Position numbers and translations under genes: made by a program. 64,000 nt of DNA from Abyssibacter profundi (GTDB lineage: Bacteria > Pseudomonadota > Gammaproteobacteria > Nevskiales > OUC007), in the NCBI RefSeq assembly GCF_003151135.1, contig NZ_QEQK01000002.1:218972-282971 (forward strand). The letters are read 5' to 3'. The notes under the pieces are model-generated. The model worked only from the letters and a program-made list of their open reading frames with translations. It made no database searches and was not told the DNA's origin. Below, one piece after another: positions 33,978 to 43,631 of this stretch (its first letter is position 1; each line of letters begins with the position of its first letter).

Positions 33978-34979
33978 ATGTGGGGCACGCGTGTTGATGT
34001 GGCGATCGCGCTCGTTGCGGCCCTGTTGGGGCACGCTGCGCTGGCCGCTTTGCTGTTCTTTGGGCTTCCGCTGTTCCAGAGCGAACCGGAACCCGTGCCC
34101 ACCGTCGAAGCCCTGATCATCACGGATGTGGAAGGACGTTTGGGTCGCATTCAGCGCGAGCAGACAGAGGCCGCCGCCGCGAGGCGTGCCGAGGCGGTCA
34201 GGCAGCAGCGTGAACGTGAAGCCCAAGCGCAGCGCCGCGCGGCGGAACAGCTGGCGGCGCAGCGTGCAGCTGAGCAGGCCGAGGCCGAGGCGAAAGCACG
34301 ACAACAGGCCGAGGAGCGCGCTCGCGAGCAAGCCCGCGAGGCCGCAGAACAGGCCCGGCAAGAGCAGGCCAAGCGTGAGGCGGAGGCCAAAGCACGCGCC
34401 GAGGCGGAAGCCAAGGCGAAGGCGGAAGCCGAGCGTAAGGCCCGAGAGGCCGAGCAGCGGCGTCTGGAGGAGGCGCGCAAACGCAAGGAAGAAGAGGCAC
34501 GTCGTCAGGCCGAAGAAGCACGCAAGCGCGAGGAAGAGGAAGCGCGTCGCAAAGCCGAAGAGGCGCGTAAGGCCGAAGAAGAGAGGCAGCGTAAGGAACA
34601 AGAACGTCGCGAACGCGAGGCCGCCGAGCAGGCACGTCGTCGTGCGGCGCTGGCCGAAGCCATGGCCGCCGAGGAGAACGCGCGTGAGCAGGCGGCCCTT
34701 GCATCGGTTCGTGATGACTACGTCTTTCGGATCAAGCAGAAAATCGCCCAGAACTGGATCAAGCCCCCGGGCATGGGCGACGGCTTCGAATGCCGGGTCA
34801 AGGTGCGGCAGCTGCCGGATGGTAGTGTCATCGATGTGCAGATTGTCGATAGTTGCGGGAACCAAGCGCTCGATGATTCCGTCATAAGGGCCGTCAACAA
34901 GTCCGATCCACTCCCAACGGGCGATAGCAGGGTGTTCGAAGAAACCCTGATTTTCACATTCAAACCACAGGATCGCTGA
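33978..34979 (+). CDS. tolA: Tol-Pal system protein TolA
   Basis: A periplasm-spanning protein of 333 residues. An N-terminal helix (about 12-32) precedes a very long Ala/Glu/Lys/Arg-rich helical domain (about 55-245). The C-terminal globular domain starts near YVFRIKQKIAQNWIKPPG and includes two Cys (FECRVKV and VDSCGN). The helical region connects TolQR to Pal/TolB. Its low-complexity coding produces long false ORFs in other frames. Confidence 0.95.
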   Translation: MWGTRVDVAIALVAALLGHAALAALLFFGLPLFQSEPEPVPTVEALIITDVEGRLGRIQREQTEAAAARRAEAVRQQREREAQAQRRAAEQLAAQRAAEQAEAEAKARQQAEERAREQAREAAEQARQEQAKREAEAKARAEAEAKAKAEAERKAREAEQRRLEEARKRKEEEARRQAEEARKREEEEARRKAEEARKAEEERQRKEQERREREAAEQARRRAALAEAMAAEENAREQAALASVRDDYVFRIKQKIAQNWIKPPGMGDGFECRVKVRQLPDGSVIDVQIVDSCGNQALDDSVIRAVNKSDPLPTGDSRVFEETLIFTFKPQDR

Positions 34980-36247
34980 TGAAGCGCTTGTTACTCGCCG
35001 CCAGTTTGTTGTTCAACACGGCGCTGGCACATGCCGAACTCAATATCGTCATCGACGAAGGGGTGACGGGCGCCTTGCCGATTGCCGTGGTGCCGTTTAA
35101 ATCGGATGGCCGGCTGCCCGTGGATGTCACCGAGGTGATCAAGGCCGACCTGGAACGCAGTGGCTTGTTCGAAGCGCTCTCAGAGGACCGGATGCTCGCC
35201 AGACCTAGCCGGCCCGAGGACGTGCAATTCCAGAACTGGCGGACGGCGGACGTCGACAACCTGGTCATTGGCGAAGTCACGCGCGTAAACGGCGGCGGTT
35301 ACAACATCCGGTTCCATCTCATGGATGTTTATCGCGGCAAGCAAGTGATCGGCTACGACGTGCCGGCCACGCAGAACGGTTTGCGATCCGGTGCGCATCG
35401 CGTCGCCGATTTCGTCTTTCAGGCGCTCACCGGCCAGCGCGGCGTGTTCAATACGCGCATTGCCTATATCACGGCCAATGGCGAGATCGGTCAGCGGCGA
35501 TACGAGCTCATCGTGGCCGATGCGGACGGTCATGACCCCCGCGCGATCGTGCGTTCGGCCGAACCGCTGATGTCACCAGCCTGGGCCCCCGACCGACGCA
35601 AGATGGCCTATGTGGCGTTTGACGATGGCGAGTCGGCCATTTTTGTGCATGAGCTACGCAGCGGCGTGGCCCGTGAGCTCGTGCGCAAGCCTGGGATTAA
35701 CGGCGCGCCAGCCTGGTCGCCGGATGGCAAAAAGATTGCTGCGGCGCTGTCCTTTTCGGGCAACCCTGAGATCTACATTATCGATGTGGAAACCGGGGCC
35801 GAACGACAGGTCACGAATTCCTCGGCAATCGATACCGAACCGACCTGGTCACCCGACGGCAAGAAGATTGCCTTCACCTCGGACCGGGGTGGTCAGCCGC
35901 AGATCTACGAGCTGGACCTGGCGTCGGGCGATGTGCGTCGTCTGACCTATGACGGCCGCAGCAATGCCCGGGCCCAGTATGCGCCGGATGGCGAGAGCCT
36001 TGTTTTGGTCAACCTGGATCAGCAGGGGTATCGTATCGGCGTATTGGAGCTGGATAGCCGCCAGATGCGCATTCTCAGCAAGGGTCCGCTGGACGAAAGC
36101 CCCAGCTTTGCGCCCAATGGTGGCGTTATCATGTACGCGCGGAGCGGGGGGCAATTGGCGACAGCAACGACGGATGGTCGTGTCCGACAAAGCCTCAGCC
36201 AACAGGGAACTGTACGGGAGCCGGCGTGGTCTCCGTACCTGAACTGA
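34979..36247 (+). CDS. tolB: Tol-Pal system beta-propeller protein TolB
   Basis: A periplasmic protein of 422 residues. A signal peptide (MKRLLLAASLLFNTALAHA) is followed by an N-terminal domain and a six-bladed propeller. The repeated blades are visible as PAWSPDGKKIAAALSFSGNP and PTWSPDGKKIAFTSDRGG. It binds Pal and TolA. The start overlaps the tolA stop (TGATG type). Confidence 0.96.
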   Translation: MKRLLLAASLLFNTALAHAELNIVIDEGVTGALPIAVVPFKSDGRLPVDVTEVIKADLERSGLFEALSEDRMLARPSRPEDVQFQNWRTADVDNLVIGEVTRVNGGGYNIRFHLMDVYRGKQVIGYDVPATQNGLRSGAHRVADFVFQALTGQRGVFNTRIAYITANGEIGQRRYELIVADADGHDPRAIVRSAEPLMSPAWAPDRRKMAYVAFDDGESAIFVHELRSGVARELVRKPGINGAPAWSPDGKKIAAALSFSGNPEIYIIDVETGAERQVTNSSAIDTEPTWSPDGKKIAFTSDRGGQPQIYELDLASGDVRRLTYDGRSNARAQYAPDGESLVLVNLDQQGYRIGVLELDSRQMRILSKGPLDESPSFAPNGGVIMYARSGGQLATATTDGRVRQSLSQQGTVREPAWSPYLN

Positions 36248-36323
36248 CAGCTTGCATGGGCTTCAGCCCACGGAATGGTCGCGGGGAATCATGCACCGAT
36301 TTCTCATTATTAAAGGAATGACA

Positions 36324-36884
36324 ATGCTCAAACGAATTGGCTTGTTGGTGGTAACGGCTGCTGTGCTGACGGGTTGCGCGAGCGGCGATGAGACGGCATT
36401 GGATCAGCCGGCCACGACGGAAACCCAGCCCGAAAGCTCGTTTACCACAGGGAGTGGTTCGGAATACGGTGAGGCAGAAGCCCGGCGGCTCGAGCGTCAG
36501 CGTGCGGCCGAAGCTGCCGCGGCAGAGGCCGAACGCCGCGCGGGGCAGGCCCTGCTGGAAGAGCGCACGATCTACTTCGAGTTCGACAGCGCAGAGCTGG
36601 GGTCCAAGGCCCGTGACATCATCCGCGCGCATGCGGACTATCTGGTCGCCAATCCGGGCACGAGGATTCGCCTGGAAGGACATACGGACGAACGTGGCAC
36701 ACGCGAGTACAACATCGCGCTGGGCGAACGCCGGGCCAAGTCCGTTGAACGGGCGATGATGCTCCGCGGCGTCGCCAAGAATCAGATCAGCGTCATCAGC
36801 TATGGCGAAGAGAACCCCGTCGCGCTCGGCAGCAATGAAGATGCCTGGGCCAAGAATCGACGCGTTGTCATCCAGTATCGGTAG
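36324..36884 (+). CDS. pal: peptidoglycan-associated lipoprotein Pal
   Basis: An outer-membrane lipoprotein of 186 residues. The lipobox VLTGC puts the lipidated Cys near residue 20. An Ala/Glu/Arg-rich linker follows, then an OmpA-like peptidoglycan-binding domain (IYFEFDSAELGSKARDIIRA, LEGHTDERGTREYNIALG). The ATG at 36324 is chosen because AAGGA lies six bases upstream; the ATG at 36318 would touch it. A small hairpin (TGGGC-TTCA-GCCCA, about 36256) lies between tolB and pal. Confidence 0.96.
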   Translation: MLKRIGLLVVTAAVLTGCASGDETALDQPATTETQPESSFTTGSGSEYGEAEARRLERQRAAEAAAAEAERRAGQALLEERTIYFEFDSAELGSKARDIIRAHADYLVANPGTRIRLEGHTDERGTREYNIALGERRAKSVERAMMLRGVAKNQISVISYGEENPVALGSNEDAWAKNRRVVIQYR

Positions 36885-36887
36885 TCC

Positions 36888-37670
36888 ATGAAATCACGCA
36901 TTCCCGGCAGCCTGGCGCTGCTCGCGATCGGCAGCCTGGCATCGGGCTGCGCCTCTTTCGGTTCCAATGAACCGAGTCCCGAACAACTGCGGCTGAATGC
37001 GCTGGAACAGCGCGCGGAGCGGGTGGACCGGCGACTCGAGAATCTGAATCTGGTGCAGGTGGCCGAAGCCGTCGATGGTGTAGAGGCCAAGATGCGTGAG
37101 CTCCGTGGTGAGGTTGAACGACTCAGCTACGAGCTGGAAGCGTCCAAGCGCCGGGAGCGTCAGCTCTACCTGGACATCGATAAGCGCCTCCAGCGTCTGG
37201 AGCAATCCGGCGTTGGAGCGCTGGCCGGATCGGCCAGTCCGGATGGGACGGCGCAGGTCAGCGCCGCCGAGGTGGCGAGCGACCCCGAGATCGAAAAGGC
37301 CTATGTCACGGCCTTTGATTTGCTGAAAGCCGGCAAGTTTGATGCGGCGATTCGTTCGTTCCAATCGTTCCGCAGCAAGTATCCCAACAGCGTGTACGCC
37401 GATAATGCCCAGTACTGGCTGGGTGAAGCGTATTACGTCAAGCAGGAATACGGCCCGGCTAACGAAGCCTTTGTCAGCATGATCCAGCGGTATCCTGACA
37501 GCCCCAAGGTGCCTGACGCATTGCTGAAGTCGGCTTATATCGACTATGAGCAGGGCAACTTTGGAGAGGCGCGGGCCACCCTTCAGCAGGTGCTCGAACA
37601 GCATCCCAATGCATCGGCAGCGAGCCTGGCACGTCAGCGGCTGGATCGCATGGATCGAGAAGGTCGATAG
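36888..37670 (+). CDS. cpoB: division coordinator CpoB (YbgF), apparently a lipoprotein
   Basis: A 260-residue periplasmic TPR protein that links Tol-Pal to PBP1b. A coiled-coil N-region (about 30-100) is followed by TPR repeats (AYVTAFDLLKAGKFDAAIRS, YADNAQYWLGEAYYVKQEY). The signal sequence ends in LASGC, which fits a lipobox, whereas E. coli CpoB has an ordinary signal peptide. So this form may be membrane-anchored. It starts three bases after pal. Confidence 0.93.
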   Translation: MKSRIPGSLALLAIGSLASGCASFGSNEPSPEQLRLNALEQRAERVDRRLENLNLVQVAEAVDGVEAKMRELRGEVERLSYELEASKRRERQLYLDIDKRLQRLEQSGVGALAGSASPDGTAQVSAAEVASDPEIEKAYVTAFDLLKAGKFDAAIRSFQSFRSKYPNSVYADNAQYWLGEAYYVKQEYGPANEAFVSMIQRYPDSPKVPDALLKSAYIDYEQGNFGEARATLQQVLEQHPNASAASLARQRLDRMDREGR

Positions 37671-37672
37671 TC

Positions 37673-38347
37673 GTGGCAGCCCCCGCGACCCCACATCGGT
37701 CGCAGGAACTGCGGCTACGAATCACTGAAATCTTCCGATCGGTTCAGGGTGAGAGCACCCTGGCCGGCTTGCCGACCACCTTTGTCCGTCTTACGGGTTG
37801 CCCGCTGCGCTGCGGTTACTGTGATACCGCCTATGCCTTCCAGGGCGGGCAGTGGATGACCGGCTCCGAGATTCTGGACACTGTTCAAGACTTTTCGGTG
37901 CGTCATGTCTGCGTGACGGGAGGCGAGCCTCTGGCCCAGAAAGCGGCTCCCGCATTGCTTTCAACGCTTTGCGATGCCGGTTACACGGTGTCACTGGAAA
38001 CCAGCGGGGCGTTGCCCATCGAAGGGCTGGATCGGCGAGTCATTGTCGTGATGGACGTCAAGACACCGAGCTCCGGTGAATGCAGCCGCAATCTGGCAAC
38101 CAACCCTCAGGCGTTGAAGTCAGGCGACCAAGTCAAATTCGTGGTGGGTGAATCCGCGGATCTGGACTGGTGCCGCCAGTGGCTCCGCGATGCCGCGTTG
38201 CCGGCCGGCGTGGAAATCCTCTGGTCTCCGGTCTGGGAAACCATGTCCTTGCCGGAACTCGCGGAGTGGGTCGCCAGCTCCGGGGTGCCGGGCCGCCTGC
38301 AGTTACAAATGCATAAGATCATCTGGGGTCAGGAGCCGGGGCGATGA
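37673..38347 (+). CDS. queE: 7-carboxy-7-deazaguanine synthase
   Basis: A radical SAM enzyme in queuosine biosynthesis that contracts the ring of 6-carboxytetrahydropterin. It has 224 residues. The cluster-binding CPLRCGYC (Cys43, Cys47, Cys50) is the QueE variant, with a TGGEPLAQ glycine motif after it. The start is GTG, two bases after cpoB. It overlaps queC by ATGA, and both are probably on the tol-pal transcript. Confidence 0.95.
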   Translation: MAAPATPHRSQELRLRITEIFRSVQGESTLAGLPTTFVRLTGCPLRCGYCDTAYAFQGGQWMTGSEILDTVQDFSVRHVCVTGGEPLAQKAAPALLSTLCDAGYTVSLETSGALPIEGLDRRVIVVMDVKTPSSGECSRNLATNPQALKSGDQVKFVVGESADLDWCRQWLRDAALPAGVEILWSPVWETMSLPELAEWVASSGVPGRLQLQMHKIIWGQEPGR

Positions 38348-39033
38348 GCGCTCGGGCGGTGGTCCTGGTATCCGGCGGTCTGGATTCAGCGACGACACTC
38401 GCGATTGCTCGCCATGAGGGCTTCGAATGTCACGGCCTGTCGGTTCATTACGGACAGCGCCACCTGTCTGAGCTACAGGCCGCCAAGCGGGTGTGTTCGC
38501 ATCTCGGGGCAGTGGATCATCGCGAAGTCGCCGTCGGGCTGGACGCGCTCGGGGGGTCTGCATTGACCGACCCGAACATTGATGTACCGACCCGCCAGAC
38601 AGACGGCATCCCGGTCACCTACGTACCGGCGCGCAACACGGTCATGTTGTCGATCGCCATGGCGCATGCGGAAGTCATCGGTGCCAACGCTGTGTTTATC
38701 GGGGTCAACGCGGTCGATTACTCCGGGTATCCGGACTGCCGCCCAGCCTTCATCGATGCATTCGCCAACCTGTCGCGTTGGGCGACCCGCCAGGGTGTCG
38801 AGACGGGGCAGGGCTTGGCGGTCCACGCGCCGCTGATTCAGTTGACCAAAGCCGACATTATTCGACGCGGAGTCGCGTTGGGTGTGGACTACGCCATGAC
38901 GGTGTCCTGTTACCAGGCGGACGCTGGTGGCGCGGCTTGTGGGGTCTGCGATTCCTGCCGAATCCGCCGTGATGGCTTTGCGCAGGCGGGTGTATTGGAT
39001 CCGACCCTGTACCAGTCGGGCGCGAGCGGTTAG
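38344..39033 (+). CDS. queC: 7-cyano-7-deazaguanine synthase
   Basis: An ATP-dependent enzyme that turns 7-carboxy-7-deazaguanine into preQ0, 229 residues. The PP-loop is [16 protein letters not shown] and [12 protein letters not shown] is typical. A C-terminal four-Cys zinc site is spread over [26 protein letters not shown] at its stop codon is followed by a GC-rich stretch and could be the -10 of the tRNA-Lys promoter, though no good -35 is present. Confidence 0.95.
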   Translation: MSARAVVLVSGGLDSATTLAIARHEGFECHGLSVHYGQRHLSELQAAKRVCSHLGAVDHREVAVGLDALGGSALTDPNIDVPTRQTDGIPVTYVPARNTVMLSIAMAHAEVIGANAVFIGVNAVDYSGYPDCRPAFIDAFANLSRWATRQGVETGQGLAVHAPLIQLTKADIIRRGVALGVDYAMTVSCYQADAGGAACGVCDSCRIRRDGFAQAGVLDPTLYQSGASG

Positions 39034-39113
39034 AATGCGCGCCCGCTCGGGCATGCTGTGGCGCAGACTGCGTCAGTCGGCCCGTAGCCACATCGATGAT
39101 GTATTGCAGTTTT

Positions 39114-39189
39114 GGGTCGTTAGCTCAGTTGGTAGAGCATCGGACTTTTAATCCGCTGGTCGCTGGTTCGAGCCCAGCACGACCCACCA
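39114..39189 (+). tRNA. tRNA-Lys(TTT)
   Basis: A 76-nt cloverleaf: acceptor GGGTCGT pairs with ACGACCC, the T-arm has GGTTCGAGCCC, and CCA is encoded. Anticodon loop CTTTTAA gives TTT. It lies 80 bp after queC; tRNA genes here are common in gammaproteobacteria. Confidence 0.97.
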
Positions 39190-39201
39190 TCTCGTTTCGA
39201 T

Positions 39202-39224
39202 AGCGCCCCGTTCTTCGGGGCGTT
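39202..39224 (+). terminator. terminator-like hairpin after tRNA-Lys
   Basis: CGCCCCG-TTCTT-CGGGGCG forms a 7-bp GC stem that extends by one wobble and one A-T pair. The following TTGTTGGTT is a weak U-tract. Confidence 0.65.
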
Positions 39225-39303
39225 GTTGGTTCTGGGGCTCAGGCGCTTGCACCGTCGCGGTGCTGTGTATGATCAGTGCCTGACCTGATCGTGATCGACC
39301 TGC

Positions 39304-40554
39304 ATGCTCCGACGCCGACGTAACCTGATTCGAGTCCCCAAGGACCTCGCTACAGTCACCCGCGTGGATCAGAGTGCGGAAACGGACCCCGCCTCTCTGG
39401 GTCTTTCCGACAAAGGCCTGCGGCGGATCTGGACCAGCGTCGAGCATCTCTACCGGACGGGCACACAGCCGTTCATATCGCTAGGGATCTGGCGTCAGGG
39501 CCAGTGCGTCATGAAGCGGTCGATTGGCCACACGCGTGGCAATGCCCCGGGTGATCCCGCTGATGGTCGGGCGGTTGTCGGCAGTCCGGATACCCCGGTC
39601 TGTCTGTTCTCGGCCTCCAAGGCGATCACCGCGGTGCTGGTGCATCAGCTGGCGGAGCAGGGCCTGCTGTCGCTGGATGCCCCTGTGGCGGAGTATGTCC
39701 CGGAATTTGGCGCCCGCGGCAAGCATCGTGTCACCGTGTCGGAGCTGCTGGCGCATCGGGCCGGCATTCCTCGCATTCCCATGCGCCAACCGGACCCCAG
39801 CATTCTGTTCGACTGGGATGCGGCCGTCGATATGCTCTGTCGGGCCAAGCCGCTGCATCGGGGGGGCAAACAGGTGGCCTATCACGCCATCACCGGAGGG
39901 TTCATCCTCGGTGAAATTGCTCGGCGGGTGTCTGGTGAAGAACTGCGCCCCCTCATGGACCGCAATCTGCGAACCCCGCTCGGCCTCCAGTATTTCAACT
40001 ACGGCATGCCGGCGGATCAGCGTCACATGCTGGCTCAGGATGCGTTCACCGGGCCGGTTCCGCCCATGCTCGTTGGGATGATTGCCAAACGCGCACTGGG
40101 TGCTCGGTTCGAGACGGTGCCAGACATATCCACCGATCCACGCTTCACCGACGCGGTGATCCCCGCCGGGAACATCTGCGCGACTGCCGATGAGGTATGC
40201 CGGTTTTACGCCATGCTGTTGCAAGACGGGCAGTGGCAGGGGCGGCAGGTGATGAAATCCTCCACAGCACGTCGTCTGCAGATGCCGGCGGCCGAGCGGC
40301 AGATCGACAAGACCTTAATGGTGCCGGTGCGATTCTCGGAAGGGATGCTGCTGGGGGATGCACCCGTGGGCCTTTACGGGCGCAACTCGGAAACCAGTTT
40401 CGGCCATCTGGGTTTTATCAACATCCTGTGCTGGGCGGATCCCAAGCGGCAGCTGGCGGTTAGCCTGCTGACCACCGGAAAGCCGGCGATGACACCGCAT
40501 CTTTTCCAATTGGCGAGAGTGGTGACGTCCATCGGCCGTTTGCCGCCGCTGTAG
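39304..40554 (+). CDS. serine hydrolase of the beta-lactamase/PBP4 superfamily
   Basis: A 416-residue esterase or beta-lactamase-fold protein. The nucleophile motif is SASK (Ser103, Lys106) in LFSASKAITAVLVHQLAEQG, followed by LLSLDAPVAEYVPEF and VTVSELLAHRAGIP. YHAITGGFILGEIARRVSG supplies the Tyr of the second motif, and GHLG in FGHLGFIN replaces the KTG box. This pattern fits EstB/LACTB-type esterases. No clear signal peptide is seen, so it is probably cytoplasmic. Substrate unknown. It converges on a lipoprotein gene across a strong hairpin. Confidence 0.85.
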   Translation: MLRRRRNLIRVPKDLATVTRVDQSAETDPASLGLSDKGLRRIWTSVEHLYRTGTQPFISLGIWRQGQCVMKRSIGHTRGNAPGDPADGRAVVGSPDTPVCLFSASKAITAVLVHQLAEQGLLSLDAPVAEYVPEFGARGKHRVTVSELLAHRAGIPRIPMRQPDPSILFDWDAAVDMLCRAKPLHRGGKQVAYHAITGGFILGEIARRVSGEELRPLMDRNLRTPLGLQYFNYGMPADQRHMLAQDAFTGPVPPMLVGMIAKRALGARFETVPDISTDPRFTDAVIPAGNICATADEVCRFYAMLLQDGQWQGRQVMKSSTARRLQMPAAERQIDKTLMVPVRFSEGMLLGDAPVGLYGRNSETSFGHLGFINILCWADPKRQLAVSLLTTGKPAMTPHLFQLARVVTSIGRLPPL

Positions 40555-40563
40555 CCCAAGGCG

Positions 40564-40594
40564 TCCACGCCTGGGCGCGGGGCCCAGGCGTGGA
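40564..40594. terminator. 13-bp perfect hairpin between convergent genes
   Basis: TCCACGCCTGGGC (40564-40576) pairs perfectly with GCCCAGGCGTGGA (40582-40594) around a 5-nt loop. It sits between two convergent stops and can serve both strands, although neither side has a T-run. Confidence 0.6.
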
Positions 40595-40605
40595 GGGCAG
40601 TCGCC

Positions 40606-41664
40606 CTACAGGCCGCCCAGGAACGCCAGCCCGGTGAGTGCAATACCCGAACAGGCGCCGGCAGCCGCCAGGAGTTCTGCGTAGTCCACGGTTTCGGCCG
40701 CGCCGCCATCGGGCGTCAGCGTGACCGTATCATCGCTGTTGAACTGGATGCTGGCAGTGGAGCCACCGCTGGTGATTTCGATGGTTCCTGCGGCAAATGG
40801 GCTGATCCCACTACCCGCATCCACCAGCGCATCCGTTGTCGCAATTTCAGCGGTGGCATTGGCGCAGCCGGCCTGTGGCACGGCGGGTGAGATGGAGAAT
40901 CCCGTCGGGCCATCGATATAGTGACCGCTGCTGTCGGTGAACAGGCGGAACGGCGCATCATCCGTCCCTAGATACGACGAGAAACGCCCGTCGCTGGAGA
41001 AGTTCTGACCGTTAGCGCTGCCGCTCACGCTGTAGTCTCCACCCAGGCTGAAGATCAGCCGCTGGTCTTCCTCGCCTGTTTCGCTATCGTCCGAACCATC
41101 CACGCGAACACGGATGCCGTAGTCGATGTCGACAACGGTATTCGAGCCCTGCTGATCCGTGTCGAGGTGGTAACGGAGGCGATATGGCTGGTCTGCGCTC
41201 ACGCCGACGGCAGCGTGCAGTATGGTTGCTGTCCCTTCTGAGACGTCACCGGATGCCGTTCGGCCATCGATTTCGAGGTAGTCATTCGCCGAGTCGCCGT
41301 TGTCCAGGTTGCCGGTCAGTCTGCAGGCATCAGCGGTTTCGCCGCTGAGGTCAAAGGTCTGATCAGTAAACGGTGAACCGACGGACTGACCCGAGGCGGT
41401 GTATGGGGACACGGAGCCCGAATCGCATTCCCCATTCTCAAAGGTCTTGCGTCTGCTCTCCGCACCCAGCGCACTGCTGACCTGATCGAGGCTGCTAATC
41501 ATTTGCGCCAGTTGACCCGCCTGAGCACGGACCGTGTCGGCATCGCTGAGGTCCGCCGAACCAACGGGGCCGGTCTCCGAATCTGCGTTGCTATCGTCAT
41601 CGCTACAGGCAACGAGACTGGCTGACAGCAAAACGACGGCGCTGGTGGCAAGTAGTGGTTTCAT
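40606..41664 (-). CDS. lipoprotein of unknown function
   Basis: A 352-residue lipoprotein. The signal peptide ends in a lipobox (LVACSDDDS), and an acidic Asp/Ser-rich linker follows. The body is rich in Gly, Ser, Asp and Thr with a beta-strand character (RLRYHLDTDQQGSNTVVDID, YSVSGSANGQNFSSDG). It also has four further Cys. No family is recognised. An upstream ATG at 41703 is in frame, but 41664 gives the normal signal peptide with GGAG about ten bases before it. It is divergent from opgG, with 198 bp between starts. Confidence 0.7.
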   Translation of the reverse strand: MKPLLATSAVVLLSASLVACSDDDSNADSETGPVGSADLSDADTVRAQAGQLAQMISSLDQVSSALGAESRRKTFENGECDSGSVSPYTASGQSVGSPFTDQTFDLSGETADACRLTGNLDNGDSANDYLEIDGRTASGDVSEGTATILHAAVGVSADQPYRLRYHLDTDQQGSNTVVDIDYGIRVRVDGSDDSETGEEDQRLIFSLGGDYSVSGSANGQNFSSDGRFSSYLGTDDAPFRLFTDSSGHYIDGPTGFSISPAVPQAGCANATAEIATTDALVDAGSGISPFAAGTIEITSGGSTASIQFNSDDTVTLTPDGGAAETVDYAELLAAAGACSGIALTGLAFLGGL

Positions 41665-41862
41665 GGGAAGGACTCCGGCAGTAATTGATGGAATCCCCAG
41701 CATTGTCCAGCCCGGATTGCCCGGATAGACCCCATGCAGGGGGGGCGGAACTTTTCCGCGCGCTTGAGGACTCTCTATGGAAGCAAGGGGGCGTTCCGTA
41801 GGGGGGGCATTGTGTCGAGCACTGGGCCTGGCATGGGCCTGGTCCCCACTCAGGACGCGCTG

Positions 41863-43488
41863 ATGAAACTTGTTGTGCCTTGGTTTTTACACGGTCGTAC
41901 CACCACACTGCTGCGATCAGGCTTCTTGGTCTGGACGGTCATGTTGGGGGCAGGTCATGCAACCGCGGCCGATGCTTCCGGCAGCTCACAGCCTTTTGAT
42001 TACGCCTGGCTCAAGGGCCAGGCCCGCAGCCTGGCGGAGCAGCCGTATGAAAGCCGGGAGGGTGAGATACCCGCCGTGCTCCAACGGCTGAGTTGGGATG
42101 ATTATCAGGCCCTCCGGTTTGATCGACAGCAGGCGTTGTGGACCAGCCAGGACCCGTCAAACCGGTTCCGCGCGGAGCTGTTTCATCTGGGGCTTTACTT
42201 CAGGACGCCCGTGCAGATCCACCTGCTGGAGAATGGCCAGGCGCGGCCCATGGTCTACGAGCCGAGCTTGTTCGAGTATGGGGACTCCGGCATCGACCCG
42301 GGTGATCTACCGGAGGACCTCGGCTTCGCCGGCTTTCGATACCACTTCCACACTGACTGGGCACGGGACGTGTTCGCCTTTCTGGGGGCCAGCTACTTCC
42401 GCGCTGTCGGCAGCGAGCTGCAATACGGTCTGTCGGCACGGGGATTGGCGGTTGATACCGCAGAACCTGGTGGTGAGGAATTCCCGGTCTTCACCGACTT
42501 TTGGCTGCAGAAGCCGACCTCCGGATCTGACACCGTCACCCTCTACGCGCTGCTCGATTCTCCCAGCATCACCGGGGCGTATCGGTTCGATATCACGCCG
42601 GGTCCCACGTTAAAGATGTCAGTGGACGTGGCGCTTTATCCACGCACGTCCATCCAAAGACTTGGTATCGCGCCACTGACCAGCATGTACATGGTGGGCG
42701 AGAATGATCGTCGCGCCGACTGGGATTGGCGGCCCGAGATTCATGATTCGGATGGACTGCTGATGCACTCCGGTCATGGTGAATGGATCTGGCGTCCCTT
42801 GGTGAATCCTCCCGAGCTACGCTTCAACGCCTACGGCGACACCGACCCACGCGGTTTTGGTTTGCTCCAGCGTGACCAGGCGTTTGCCAACTACCAGGAT
42901 GACGGCGTGTTTTATCACCGTCGCCCTGGCGTCTGGGTTCGTCCGCTGGGCGATTGGGGCGCGGGCAGTGTGCAGCTTGTCGAGATTCCCACTGTCGATG
43001 AAACCTTCGACAATATCGTGGCGTTCTGGAACCCCGATCGCCCCATCAAAGCCGGCCAGGAATGGCTGTTCAGCTATGAATTGCACTGGGGCACGCAGCG
43101 CATCCTGCCCCGCAGTCTGGGTCGGGTCGAGCAGACCTTTACGGGGCTGGGCGGGGTTGTGGGCCAGCGGCGGGACTACTACAGCAAACGTTTTGTGGTG
43201 GACTTCTCCGGTGATGTCTTTGACATGTTGGGTCCCGATGCGCGGGTCGAGCCGGTGATTCAGGCGTCGGACGGCAGGGTGGAGATCGCTTCAGCCCGCC
43301 CGCAGGTCTCGTTGGGTGGCTATCGGGCCCGTTTTGATGTGGTTCCGCCAGAGAAAGGGGCAGACGCGCCGATTAACCTGCGGCTCTACCTGACAGTCGA
43401 TGGGCATCGCGTGACCGAAACCTGGCACTACCAATGGACACCGCCCCCGGTTGAACAGCGGAAGCTCCGCAATCCCGAACACTTGTAG
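41863..43488 (+). CDS. opgG: glucan biosynthesis protein G
   Basis: A periplasmic protein needed for osmoregulated periplasmic glucan branching. It has 541 residues: a signal peptide (to about ATAADA), then FDYAWLKGQARSLAEQPYES and LSWDDYQALRFDRQQALW, the conserved OpgG/OpgD opening. An Ig-like C-terminus ends with DGHRVTETWHYQWTPP. An ATG at 41734 is in frame, but 41863 has AGGA upstream and gives the signal peptide. No opgH glycosyltransferase is next to it, which is unusual since opgG and opgH are often paired. OpgD is an alternative name. Confidence 0.88.
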   Translation: MKLVVPWFLHGRTTTLLRSGFLVWTVMLGAGHATAADASGSSQPFDYAWLKGQARSLAEQPYESREGEIPAVLQRLSWDDYQALRFDRQQALWTSQDPSNRFRAELFHLGLYFRTPVQIHLLENGQARPMVYEPSLFEYGDSGIDPGDLPEDLGFAGFRYHFHTDWARDVFAFLGASYFRAVGSELQYGLSARGLAVDTAEPGGEEFPVFTDFWLQKPTSGSDTVTLYALLDSPSITGAYRFDITPGPTLKMSVDVALYPRTSIQRLGIAPLTSMYMVGENDRRADWDWRPEIHDSDGLLMHSGHGEWIWRPLVNPPELRFNAYGDTDPRGFGLLQRDQAFANYQDDGVFYHRRPGVWVRPLGDWGAGSVQLVEIPTVDETFDNIVAFWNPDRPIKAGQEWLFSYELHWGTQRILPRSLGRVEQTFTGLGGVVGQRRDYYSKRFVVDFSGDVFDMLGPDARVEPVIQASDGRVEIASARPQVSLGGYRARFDVVPPEKGADAPINLRLYLTVDGHRVTETWHYQWTPPPVEQRKLRNPEHL

Positions 43489-43631
43489 CGCTGCCTCGAC
43501 TGGCCGGTGGATGTGGGCCATGGCCAGTCGACCAAGCAACCGATACAGTAGCCTTCACTGCGCGTAGACAACAGACCGCCGGACAGACATCCCGTTCTGG
43601 GCAGCGTACCGGTGTTCGATCAAGACCAGAC

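Noticed and set aside
34126-34887. A 253-codon Arg/Pro-rich frame inside tolA (and similar minus-strand frames)
   Set aside because: It is a by-product of the low-complexity Ala/Glu/Lys/Arg codons of the TolA helical domain in another frame.
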